In this document: piece by piece, positions 37,001 to 49,600 of the stretch
Numbering within the stretch: position 1 is the stretch's first letter
How the letters are laid out: each line of letters opens with the position of its first letter
NCBI RefSeq assembly: GCF_031877795.1
Contig: NC_133938.1
Coordinates: 17,020,920-17,084,919, forward strand
Direction of reading: 5' to 3'
Length of the DNA stretch: 64,000 nt
Source of the DNA: Strix aluco
Taxonomy: Eukaryota > Chordata > Aves > Strigiformes > Strigidae
Translations under genes and position numbers: made by a program
Notes under the pieces: generated by a model
What the model saw: the letters and a program-made list of their open reading frames with translations, nothing else
Told to the model about the DNA's origin: nothing
The model's database searches: none

Positions 37001-40000
37001 AAAAACCATTGCAAAAGCAGAATAAACAGAGCAGTTTACTGAGAGCAGTTTACTTCTTTGAAGGAAATGTCTGAGACTGATACTGACCTAGAAAGCCTTT
37101 ACTAATGGCCTATGGATTTTTAGTTAATAAAATTTTGATAAGTCTAAGTTAATCTTGAGTAATGTATCAGTATGGAAACAATCTGGTTCAAAGCATGGTT
37201 AATCTGTTTCCGTGTGACAAACATTAAGCAAGGATAATTAATTCCAGATTTCTAGAATCAAGAACTTAAGCTTCTGAATGGCTAATCAAATACATATAAC
37301 GATAAGATAATTCAGGAAGTCTGATCACATCTCACATGCCCCACCAGAGGCCTCATCTATCATAAAATAAATAATCCCATTCTTGGAGCAACTTGACAGC
37401 ACAGTCAGACATTGTACCTAAAACTATCCATCCCACATCTAGCCATCCATCCAGAGCAAACTGCTTGGTCATTCATCTTGGAAGGATTTCTGTAATCCAT
37501 ATGCTCCTTCACACAACTTTGCAAGTCTGTATGAGTCTTCATTATGATCTTCTGTTGGAACCACTCAATTTATATCATCCGGGACTAAAGTAGATGTTAA
37601 ATCAGTAAAATCTGGAATCAAGTCTGGTAACCTTGGACATACCTTTAAATAATTCATCCATGCATACATTTCTTAGATGCATCTCTTCATACTTTGGGAA
37701 GCAAAGTCTGACATGCAAAATGAAGTATGAGTTTCACTATTATAAATCAAAATTTATCCAGGAGGTAATAGTTAGAGTAAAATACACTTTTCCCCTATTT
37801 AAGTAAATAATACTGTGAGACTAATAACGATAAGATTTTAAAACATATGTTTTTGCCAAAAAAGGAAATTTAGGATGGTCCTGAATAAGTAAGGAGATTC
37901 ATAGAGAATATATTGGAGATGGCAGTTGCTTTTACAGTCTTCCTGTAAGATTTGGGCTACTTGTGCTAGAGGCAAACAGAAAAAAATAGCACCAGAGAAT
38001 AATTGCTGAGTTCACACTGAGGTCTTTTTGGAATGATTGTCTTGTTTCCAGTACTTGATTGGCCAAATTACAGCTGTCACTGAAACGTGACATTTGTGAG
38101 AAAAATGAAATGGCTGTTCAAAACAAAGTCTTCACTGTAGAGTCATATAATCCCGGGGAAGTACACCATCCGGAGTTTCTGAAACTTTCACAGCTAATGT
38201 AAATAGCAAGATGTAAAGCAAAGATAAAATGGAAATGAGCAACAAGTCTTGGGACTAAATTACATCTTCACTTGGACGGTTGCAGCTGCAGTGAATATAA
38301 AACTCAGACTCTAACCTGTGCAAAATTACAATGTAGCTCTGATCTGACTTCCAAAATAGGTCTTAGAAAGTTATTAAAAAATGTGTTTGTTCCTGTCTGG
38401 AAAAAGTTTGAAGGAAGGAAGTCACTCCAAGAGTTTCAATACTGTTGAAAGAAAGGACAACCAAATCATCAAGGTGTCCTTTAGAAACTCTGGAGAGTGG
38501 TTAGAACAAGTAATGTGAGTTTGCCAAAAGGCACAATGAGAAAAAATGCTTAGAGGGCTTGTGAAAAACTGGATGCTTGGGCACTTTACGTTTTCATACT
38601 TTGTTTGAATGTTCACAAAAGACACCTTCACAGGAAGAGACACTGTTTTTCTGTTATATGATACTGAAAAGTGCTCCAAATCGTGCAGAATTGGATGGAT
38701 GGAGCAAAGTTCATATTTTAACACAGAATTTCAGTTTGTTAAAAATAGCAAAAAGATAGAAAGAAAATTCTTGATATTCTCCATTCAAAGCCAGATATGG
38801 TGCCAAGAACTAAGAAATTATTAGGCTGCTAGAAAGAAACAAGACTTACTATATAAAAATCATAAAGTCATCCTGTTTCCAGAGATCAGCTTGGTAACTG
38901 AAACAAAAGAGCTGAATCCTAGCAAGCGGTATTTTACAAAAAACAGGAACTGCAGTAGATACCACTGTTCCCAGTACCCCCAGCAGATGTGAGTATTGCT
39001 TAAGCATGCTAAGTTCAAGAGTGGAACCACGCCAAGAATGCTATCAACAAGCAGTACCTAGCAGGATTCAAAGGATATCTTCCGCAAAACAACAGCATGG
39101 AGTTTTTGTTTCTGTTACAGGGATTTATTTCATTCCAGGGAGCTTGTTTTTGTTTCAGATTTTGGGATGATGGGTCTACTAGGAACATGTCATTAGAAGA
39201 CAACCACATTTCCCCTCCATTGTTATATGCACACACTGAAATAGAAATCAGCAAGACTACCACCTCCGAATGGTTCTGTCTGGGGAAATCTCCCATGAAA
39301 TACAAGTATGCAAAGAAGTATTTAAATGTCTATTTCTGCATCACACATGCTTCATATGTTGGTGCTTGAGTACAACTGCATCAAATTACTAAGGGTTGGA
39401 ATGTCATCAGTAAATGTCAGAACAGTATTTGAACTCTCCATTTATAGAACTTGAACTTCATTTTTCTCTACAGAGACACTACAGGATTATATCTCTTCAG
39501 AAATATCCATATGAAATTTATCCTAAATCATAATCTTAGTAAAACAGTACCTATTAAAGTAGGAAATGTACTTGAAATGGAAAGAAACTGGATTTTTAAA
39601 AATATAGAGAGAGTAAAAATTCTTACAAGATAAATCTGATCATTCAGCTTACACTTAATTCCAGAGAAATGCAAGCATGTAATTTTATATTATTTAAAGG
39701 CACTCTGCTCTCTCTTGATTATTCTTATCAACAGCAGGCGGCCACCTACAGAGATGCTCTCTTCTGCTAATTCCAAGATCTTCTGATCCTGCTGAACCTC
39801 TTCCAGAGCCACCATCCTTGCTTTCCAAAACCATACTCAAGCTCTTGGGTTTCATAAAAAGATGGAGGCCAGAAGCTACTAAAGACAATAAAATTTTTCA
39901 ATCCTAAACCACCTTGTCTGCCTGTAACAGTTCTCAACAGGGTGTCCATGCAAGCTTTCCCAGTAGTTTAATGATTTTCAAGAATATCATAGGCAAAGAT

Positions 40001-43000
40001 CTGATCCTTTATTATAGCTTGGCTGGTTCTGAAATTTTATTATGACACTATTTGCCTGTCGTTTTACTGTTTTGCAAAATTAAAGTAATCTACATTGTGG
40101 GCAGTCAATGAGCACCAAAGGTAGAAGAGAAACAGGCTATTTAAAACCTTATGAGACATGCTTCTTGTACTTGCTAGTTTTGAATAATTACACAGCCTTA
40201 TCACTTTAATAAAAATAAACCAGCACTGCTTATGACTCAGTATATTTCACAGCTTTGGTAGGGTACTGCAGACATGAGGTGGATTTTTTATGTTTTACAT
40301 AATATAATTGTATTGATTATCAAATCAAATATGGCAACACATGAAGTATATTGTTGTGTATATTGTTGTCTCTACAAAGTAATCTGTAAGGAAAAAAGTT
40401 GGCTTCTGAATCACTGACTGTCTCCGAGAGGTTACTTGTGTGCTTCAATCTAAATACACATAAATGACTACCAGACTGTGGGTGAACTTCCACTTAAGTT
40501 CAAATGTCATCTCTGTTACAACACAACCCAATTAAAAAAAAAAAAAACCTGAACAGTGGCATGTAAACATTGATGCCATTACTGTGTTTTATGTGGTTCA
40601 TAAAGCACAGGACCTAATATTCTACTGCATGGTAAGAAATTCAGAAATAAATTGGAAATAAAGCCTAGGACAGAATCAGGAAGTTTGTCTGCACTCTGGC
40701 AAAGTATTTGAAAGCTCCTAGGTTGGGGTCTTTCTTCAGATTTCTTAGGATTTTTCCCTCTAGAAAAAGAATAAAATGTTGGTACAAAACAGTTTGCATT
40801 TTGCAGCATATTAACGTACTGATTTTTTCAAGTGGAGAGAGGAGGAGGAAACCTTACCATGGAGGAACAGCCAATATCCTGAGAATAACCTGAAATGCGA
40901 ACTTAGCATTTTTGCACTTCAAAAATGTCTTTGACTTTTATAAACAGGCATGATGGTAAAATTGAGGCTGTTAAAAATACATGGTTTACTTCAGTAGTTT
41001 ATAATTCACAGTGGCATTTAGTGGGTGGAGTTGTAAATTAGTAAGTGGACTGCTGCCACAGCAGAATAGGCTGCTGCTCTGCAAAGGAGAATCTTTGCTA
41101 AGAATAGCAATGTGGTCACGGTGATAATGAACAAGGGCTCGGCATGCCTGAAACATTGATGGGAGATCTGGAGATGGTTGTTGGATGTGTAACAGCTGCT
41201 TTAGAAATTAGATGTTATCAAATATTTATTTTAAAGATTGAAGAGCATGCAAAGCTTAGTCAGTAAGACCTGGTTTCAATTTTTAGTAGTACCACCAAAA
41301 GGAAGAGCGGCATATGAAATATTTATGTTGTCAATAAATTGTTTTACAGCCAACAAAATGCTATGTTTATTCTGCCGTAAAAGGGAGACAAGATTGCAGC
41401 TGCCTATTGCTTTTAAATGAAGTAGATTAATCTGCCATAAAAGTATTACAATATGTTAATCAGGTATTTGATCTGGTCTGTCAGACACTCAAACAAAAAA
41501 GGCCTGTTTATAGGTCAGTTACTTCCTGGAAACAATATTATTGTTCTCAATAAACCCAGCATTTTAAAGACACTAGATTTATACGAGTGGGAATGATTTA
41601 CTTATCACTAGGGCGATATTCCTTTGGACTGTTAGTAGCTGTAAAAGCCTTGTCCAAAGGTTGCAAGCCAACAGCATTACATCAAGAATCGTGAGTGAAG
41701 GGTGCAGATAGTTGTGGATGGCAATATAAAACACACTCCACTTTCAGACACTGGGAAGCTTTACTGCTGAGTGACAACTCTATATGATTACTGTTCCATC
41801 ATAAGTGTACAAGAAAAGATTCTGAACCCAAATGCATAGTAGGGTGACCTGCGTGACTGCAATAAATTCATGGTTTTGACTGCTTGAATTCCCCGTCAAT
41901 GGACATCAATACAGTGCTCTCACTTCTCTAGCCTTAAGGAACATGCTTGAGCTAGGTCAGCCTTGAAAAGATCCACATGAAGCTTTCATTGAAAAACAAA
42001 AAGAAATCTGAATGAAATCGTTGCGTCTACTTCACACCCCGCACAGCCCTTTCCTATCGGGCCCTGCTTTGATCCCTGTTTGTGCTGGCCAGCTTTAGCC
42101 CTCCCAGTGCAGTAAGGGCTGTACGCAGATGTTACGCTGCTAAACATCTTGTCAGCAGAGGAAGCCAGGTCACTTTTCCTGTAGGAAAACCACTGACAAA
42201 GTGATTTTGTCACAGAAAGTCTAATCTGGCTCTTTTCCAAGGCAGGATGCCAGACATGGTTCTAGCAGAAGACATTTTGAGCTGCATCATAACGGTCCCT
42301 CCTTAATCTTTTCACAAAAATCCAAGTGTTGATTTCATTCACTGTTAAATAGGTAAAAGGACTAGTCAAAAGAAATGTTGTGCTAGTAACCTATCACACT
42401 TGACTGAGGAGTCATCCATATGGAGCTCAGTGATCGCTACGTGTCTTCTATAAAGGTATCCCCTTAAGGAGGCGGATGTCCAGAGAGAAATTATTGAGGT
42501 TCTGTGCTCTTACTGGAAAGACTCTCACAATAGGATTTATAGCAGTTTCTGTGCCATAGATAGGAAACAGATAAAGTTCTTCGATCAGCCTTAAGCCACT
42601 AATAATAAGCTACTTGGCAGACAGGATCAAAGGGGGTAGGGCCCCAAGTAGCCCTAAGACTTATGCTTCTGCTTTAAATTCTGTGTTCCCATACATTAAC
42701 AAATGTAAAGCATATGATACAGATAATGATCTTCTACTTCAAATCCTTTCTTTCTCAAAAACAGCAAGAAACACACTGATATGTTACTGTCCATTTTATC
42801 ACAATAAAGAATTGCAGGAGTAGGGAGTTCAGGTCCTCTTTAAGGTCTGCCAGTTTCAGGACTCTATATGCTTACAATTTAATCTAATTAAAACTCTGAA
42901 ATTATGATTGAATATGGAAATGCACTGGCTAGAAAGTGACTCTGCCATCCAAAGCACTTCATTTTTCATAACTCTGAAATCCTGTCCCATTAAGAAACAC

Positions 43001-46000
43001 ATACACTGCACTGATAAGGATTGACATACACTGACATGCAGATTTAAACGTGGTGTGAGCTCTAAATTGCATTTTAAAATGCAATTTTGAAAGTCGCCAG
43101 TGAGGACAAAGCTGGTGGAAGAGGGGAAATGAGCGACAGTGGGATCTGTTCCCCGGAGCCCCACTCTTCCTGCCTGCCTGATGCCTGCCTGGCCAGCCAA
43201 GGTGCCTTGCGTAGCATGTTGCTTATGAGGGGTGGAGAGCACACCAGGCCTTAGCCTAATAGCACATTAAATCCTGGTTACTTATCTCCTGTGTGTGCTA
43301 GCCAGTCAGTAACTGCCATGTGCTTTTAAATTGTGCATATCATGCTGGCAGAGTCTCTCTGCATCCAGATATAAATGACAGAACAAACTGACCCAAAAGC
43401 AGGGCCGTAGCAATCACACTTAAGCCATTCCTGGAATAGTCTACAGAAAAAGATCTAATTAATTATTGAACATGGGTAGCAAATAAAGCAAAATACAGAT
43501 ATTGGGGGGAAACAGTAACATAGGCAGCTTTGATTTGATTTACAAGATGACACATCAGTTCAGCCATGGGCTCTCTTATGTACCTTGGATCATACTGAGT
43601 TAACGTTTGTGAAAAATTAACACAAAATCTTATCAAAACCAAAAAACCCTACAACACATACAACACATAATATTCAACTATGTACCTTAGTAAGTCTATG
43701 GTAAAGAAAGTCTTCTTACTAGGAAATCTAAATACAGTGGGATAGAGAATACTAGTGTTTTATTTTTTTTCTCTGTTCTGTTCTTACCCAGCTAAAATCT
43801 CTTCAAGATTTTCTACTGGGTGAGCTTGTCATTAAAAGCATGGTCAAACTTTTACACAGAATCACTGATTTCTACTGCTTATCTGGCCAAGGACTTTCTG
43901 ATCAGCAGAAGAGAAAGCTTCCTGCTTGCTAACAGTCCTGTGAATGAACCCTAACAGACTGAAAACAGACTGAAAACGAGTACAGACCAGTAACTGTTGC
44001 TTTGATAGTTTTTCTGTACATATTTGCAGCAGTAAGATGTTTCGTCTGACTGTATTTGAAAACTACAACAGCATATTAAGCACTTTTTGGGGAAATGCTG
44101 AATCACCATCTCATTTGAAAAAAGGCTGAGAGGCGAGATGCTGGTAACACCATCATTATCAAGACCTTCTAAAATTGTCAAGAGATGAAATCTCCCAGAA
44201 AAGCAAGCATAATGACTGTTTCCTCCTAGAAAATTGAGTGCCACTTTGCTATGTGATGCAGATAGTAAAAATAAATTGCTTTAAAGAAAAATATTAGAAT
44301 CACAAAATACAGTTAATTCAGCATAACCATATCTAAGAATTCTGCAGCATGACACACAGCTTTCTATGTTGTAAAATGAACAAGGCAAGAACAACTTTAG
44401 CTGTATTTTACACAGTTACTAAAAATGCAAGTAGCAATCTAGACTAAATGCCAGATCCTTAGGTAGTTAGAAAAATAAATTTCTTTATTAAAAAAACCCA
44501 CAGCAACTTCTGTCTCTAAATGAGCTAAAAAAATTTAAAATGCAAATAACATGACCAGCTAACACCCATTCAAAAAGGAACTGAGAAAAAATAAGTGATC
44601 TTTGTGACTATTGGCCTTATTTCTACCATAAAAAAAAAAATCTGGAATGGAGAGGCATAAAAACATCACCATCATTTGGAAAATCCTGTCATTTTAAAGA
44701 TATTTCTAAGACTTCAAAGATGAAGAATGTATATTCCAGTGACTGAATATGAAGAAAACGAAAGAAAGTCAATAGAATGAAAACTATGGGTTGAGCTGAA
44801 AAAATACAAATTTTTAATTTTATAAGTTGTCACCTATACATTGACATATCTTAAATTTATTCTGTTTGTACACATTTAGAGGTAAAGAGGAACCTGAAGC
44901 CGTCAGCAACTTCAATAATTCCTAATCTATTTCTTGCAAATGACACAGGAAGAAAAAAAAAAAATCTAATTTCCTGGATAGTAAAAGATAGGCTGAGATC
45001 AAGTTACTGTATATCTTTGTATCATTTATCAATGAAAATTGTACAATTTTCCATTATGACCTTTTAAAAACCAGTCACGGAGTGGATTCAATACTTCATT
45101 TCTGAAATCTTTCCTTCATACATATTGACTTTCAAAAAAGGTTTTGATATTTTGTTAGTAGCACAAGCAGAACTAAATTGATACAAATATGGTTGCAAGT
45201 GTACGTATGTAATGCAAAAAACCCCAAAATTTAACAGAAATATTTGCTGCTAGCATGTCATATATAATAAATGATAATTTTATCTTTAAAAAGTGCACAC
45301 AAGCAGACCATTAGCACATATCAGTATTTGTTAGGATGGATAAGCATTTGTAAAAAGAGAAAAAAACATTTGTAATGCATAGAATGTTGATAACAAACAC
45401 TGAAATACTATGTTTAACAAACAGGTATTGTCCATGCATTAAAACTTCTGTTTTCAGTCAAGAAATGTACATTATTAATTACATATATTTATCTGAACGT
45501 ACTACTTTTCAAAAAACGTATCACAACGTGTATCTATAAAAACAATTACTTTGTCAATCCGAATTGTTTTTTGTATTAGCCCTGTACCAGCTGAATATTT
45601 ACATGTGTTTAACCTGAGGCATAAACCAGACTTACTTCAGTGAACAACAGCTCTTGTACTCAGAGACAAATACTTAAATACCTTACTGGAGCTGTGTCGC
45701 TGGGGAAAGGTACATTGACACATTCAGAGATTAAACTATATCTGTATCTAAAATACTTTCCTACTTATATTTGTAAAATATTACTATAGTATGCTCCTGC
45801 TCAAAACGGGATGTAGGGAAAAAAGGCTGGATGGGACAGCCTTGTGGTGGCAACTATTTCATGCAGTGCAGTAGCGCGTGCTATACTGGTGCTGAGCTAC
45901 AGGGAAAAGAAAGGAAGAGAACCTAGTGATCTCTAAATGTTTGCCTGTCTTAATAGGATAGAAATCATCTTGGACAACTAGATTTCTACAGTAACAGAAG

Positions 46001-46450
46001 TATAATGAATGATAAATTACTAATAATTAAAATACAGAAATTACTATGCAACCAGTCGATAGGCGTTCTCTTCTCCGATGTGAATTGAAAGGTCATCTGT
46101 GATGATCTGCATTTACCATGGACTAAAAGGCCGCACATAAGATTTTACAGCAGAGGACCTAACACATGGAAAATTCACAGATAAATTTACAACTTTGTGT
46201 GCATACCCCACACTTCCACACCTATCACAACTGTTGTGCAGTCTGCCTTTTCACTTCTGTTCCATGAATAACACAACTCTCTACATGAGTAATACCAGGT
46301 AAATTTTCCACACGTGCCCAGCCAGTAGGATATACAGCAATGACTGACCTGCTTTTCCCTGCCCACAGCAGAAGTTCTCCTAGGGAAGAACTAATATTAT
46401 AGCGCTCAATCCTGCAAAATACTATAAGGCCTCAATAGCTTGCCTCCAAC
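31081..46450. other. Intergenic DNA downstream of ODF2L, no recognisable gene
   Basis: This is the 15 kb beyond the ODF2L 3' end. The stretch 31097-31422 is open in two plus-strand frames but has no start, splice or homology support. A GC-richer block lies at about 31730-31930. The rest is AT-rich. A perfect 24-bp palindrome is at 43064-43087. Small direct repeats occur near 43651-43668 and 43958-43977. Further minus-strand poly-A hexamers, for example near 44481, could serve longer ODF2L transcripts but nothing shows that they do. Confidence 0.6.
43064..43087. repeat. Perfect 24-bp palindrome containing ATGCAAT
   Basis: AAATTGCATTTT is followed directly by its reverse complement AAAATGCAATTT, with no spacer and no mismatch. 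Each arm carries ATTGCAT/ATGCAAT, close to POU-octamer and C/EBP half sites. It lies 3.4 kb downstream of the ODF2L stop codon. Confidence 0.85.
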
Positions 46451-46480
46451 AAGAGTTAGAGACAAATCTTGAAAAGTTTC

Positions 46481-46486
46481 TTTATT
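46481..46486 (-). terminator. ODF2L: ODF2L polyadenylation signal AATAAA
   Basis: The minus strand reads TTTAATAATAAAGAAAC beginning only about 14 bases after the stop codon; the hexamer AATAAA itself starts 20 bases past it. The sequence past the hexamer is T- and GT-rich (TTGTCTCTAACTCTTGTTGG), as expected for a cleavage-stimulating element. Cleavage near 46455-46470 would give a 3'UTR of only about 40-50 bases. Longer transcripts using signals further left are possible. Confidence 0.6.
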
Positions 46487-46505
46487 ATTAAATAAATTAA
46501 AGAAA

Positions 46506-46634
46506 TCAGCCAAACATTGTTATGTATGAAGCTTTCAAAAACTGCACGTAATTCTGGATGCTCTGGTTCTTGTTCTCTGACTTCTGTAGGCTGTTCTCCA
46601 GCTCTTTCAAACGTACTTCACGGTGCTTTTCATT
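46506..46634 (-). CDS. ODF2L: ODF2L terminal coding exon m with stop codon
   Basis: 42 codons plus [23 protein letters not shown], then [20 protein letters not shown]. Acceptor TTTTCTTTAG, phase 0. The [10 protein letters not shown] block is the signature C-terminus shared by ODF2 and ODF2L. ODF2 continues past this point with a Ser/Pro-rich tail, whereas this protein ends two residues after the Met (MFG-stop), as human ODF2L does. Confidence 0.95.
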   Translation of the reverse strand, partial: NEKHREVRLKELENSLQKSENKNQSIQNYVQFLKASYITMFG

Positions 46635-49600
46635 CTAAAGAAAAAAGAGAAATGCAATGCAACTTCGAAATAAAATACAAATCAATCAAAAGAATGATGT
46701 AAGACAACAAGTATCTAACTTTTACAAGTTTCTACATTTATCCGTAAAAGTTTTCAGAGGCTCCACAAAAAGTTCCCAAAAAGGCCTCAAAATATTGAGG
46801 CTTTACCTACGTTCAGTCAGGACCAAACAAAACATGTTTGAATAGGCTTATAATCCAAAAAAGGACTGGGAATGTAAAACCTAACCTTCTGAATTTCTAT
46901 CATGAAAGATTCCTAGCATCTTAAATCTGTTACGGACTTAACACTCTCTCATGTTGATTTTTCAAGTAAACATCTGTTATTGGGCTCTGATGCAACATGG
47001 TTTTTGATGCCTATAGTTCCTTATATAAAAAAGATCATTGATAGCAATGTTACCTGCTCATCAGTCCCATACTTGATGCACACCATAGATCATTTGTTAT
47101 ATAAATACTAGAGATATTCAGGGTATTTCTTTTTATGTCTATTACAGATTTCAGATGCTAATTGGTTAAAATATTTCAATGTTTTTAAAATGGAATTATA
47201 TTCATCAAATTTAAATCCAGCCTTAGAAAAAAATAATCAGGTTAGGACGAATAACTGAACAAAAAGTTACCTTCACAGTCCTACTTTGTTTCCATTTTCA
47301 CTACAAAAACAGGAATAAGACTATTTTATCATTTTCCATATTACATTCTGTTATATGTAAATGTAATTGGAATAAAAATCAATTAATTAATTTAGAACAA
47401 TTCTTCTCTCAGACAGATATATATATCTTTCACATTTATATTTTAACTGTAAGCTTCAAATAGAAACCATTTGAAAACATTTTTTCTGGTACAAAAGACA
47501 AGAAAATTTGCTTTATTTTCTCTTTTACTTTAACATAGTAAGAAATTCCTGTGAAAAAAATATTTGAAGTAGAATAAAACACTAGCCAATGTCTGATATT
47601 GTTTTAAGAACACTTTTTTCTTAGGGTAAACACAGACATTAAGTTGCACTTGATATATATAAAAATTAATTAAAGCATACTGAATTCAGAACTGTATCTC
47701 ACATCTTATTTAAATCTTGAATAGTTTGCATTTAGGTTGGCTTGATTTTAATCTTGAATGCTTCAAGTCAGAATGCAGAATATTGTTTTTGAAAGTCTAG
47801 GAGAGTGATAGTAAACCTTTTCAGTGTCTTCTATATTTATTTTAAATCGCTTTATAGCTTATTACCACTGATCACAGGACAAATCTCTTAACTGTATCAA
47901 AACTCTGATTAAAGCAAATGATTTGCCATCACTAGTCTAGGGAATTTAGCTATGTCTGACATTTTATTAATAGAAAATGTGCTGAAATTTTCTGGACTAG
48001 ATAAAACAATACATCACACTTCTTTTGTTTGTTTGTTTTCGGAGAATATTACTAATCAAAAATACCTTCTTAGACTGTTGCTTTGCTGAATAGGTAAGTA
48101 TCAACATATCAAAGCCGGGGCTTTTAAAGGCTTGACACTTTGAAAAAAATGACAGCATCTCTTTTATTACTAACTACATTTATGTACAACATTGGTATAC
48201 AAGGTGAAAGCTTTTCACAAATTCCAGTAAGATCAGATTCTTGTAACGAACTCAGGAAAAAAAAAACAACCGCTATGTCATTATGGAACTGTTATGCATT
48301 TATTCAAATCTAGGTATGCTTACTGAACATGATTAATCTGAGAGGGAAATTACAACTGCGTATGTATTTTTTGATTTTTGCCTTGCTGGGAAAACTGGAT
48401 TGAATAAGAGACATAAACTCAATATTATTCCAGTGATTTAGTTAGAGTGGGCATCTGTTAAGTCTACTAGAAATTTCAATATACAAAGGATATTGTCAAG
48501 TTAAATGTGCTGTCCCCGAAAGTGTGTATCAATTGTATTAGTAGTGTGTTTTTCAGTAAAAGGAATTTTTTACTGTAAACAGTGATGTAGTAAGTAATTT
48601 CTTAAGTCATAAACAGTATTATTTACTCACATGGTGAAATAGGCAGAGGAGTTTTTTCTTCTCTTCTTGCCCCTCTCTCACTTCAGTTTCAAGAATTAGC
48701 ATTTTTGTCTGAAGGGCTTGGTCTTTGTATGACATTTTTTCCAGTTCTTCAGCTACCTATAATAGTAATGAGAAATGATGTATGTTTGCTTTCACTTAAA
48801 GCCCAAACCAAATTCTTTTCTTATACCTGAGCATTAAAAGCTCTATTTCCTATTTCGCCATCTAATACTTTAGTAATTTTCCATGCACAGAAATTAAACA
48901 AACCTGGGAAATATTCTGGCTAAATTTTGAAGGTTTCAATTTGGAAAACAATGTAATATTATTAGGAGGGAGACAGTTTTGTAATTTATTTGTAAGTTAA
49001 GCAAAACTTGTTATTTTTCCAGAACCAAATCAATATGCTCAGACAGTATTGGGAAAATTCAGATAGTTTATTTCAACATGATTAATCTGAGACAGAAATT
49101 ACAACTTCATACATATTTTCTGATTAAACTAATATAATTCACTGCAATATGAATTCCTACATTTCCTCTTCCATTTGATTTACTGTTTGCATCCTTTCTA
49201 CAAATTACAAATCTCTGCTCAATATTGAAAGTGCGCAAAGCCTTCCTCTAAAAGTAAAACACCAAAGTTCTTGTGGGCTGCCTATTGCAAAGAAAATAAC
49301 AAAAAAGCAAGATTAAGCTTTTGTTCAGAAAGCTTCTGACATATGTGTAGGATTTAATATTAGGTGCTTAAAGCATTTTGATTTGTCACCAAAAAAAGAC
49401 AGTGAAATGTTGGCCCACTAAACTTTGTCATTAATTTCAATAGGATCCAGATTCCATTAAGAAGTTGAATTGTGAAACTGATATTTAAACATGCAGAAAT
49501 CTTTTCTCAAGCACATTTGTTTTTAACGCTATTTTTAAATAGAAAATGGCAAACAAGATTATCTTAATCTTATTTTATGGATGTTTAAATAATACATGTA

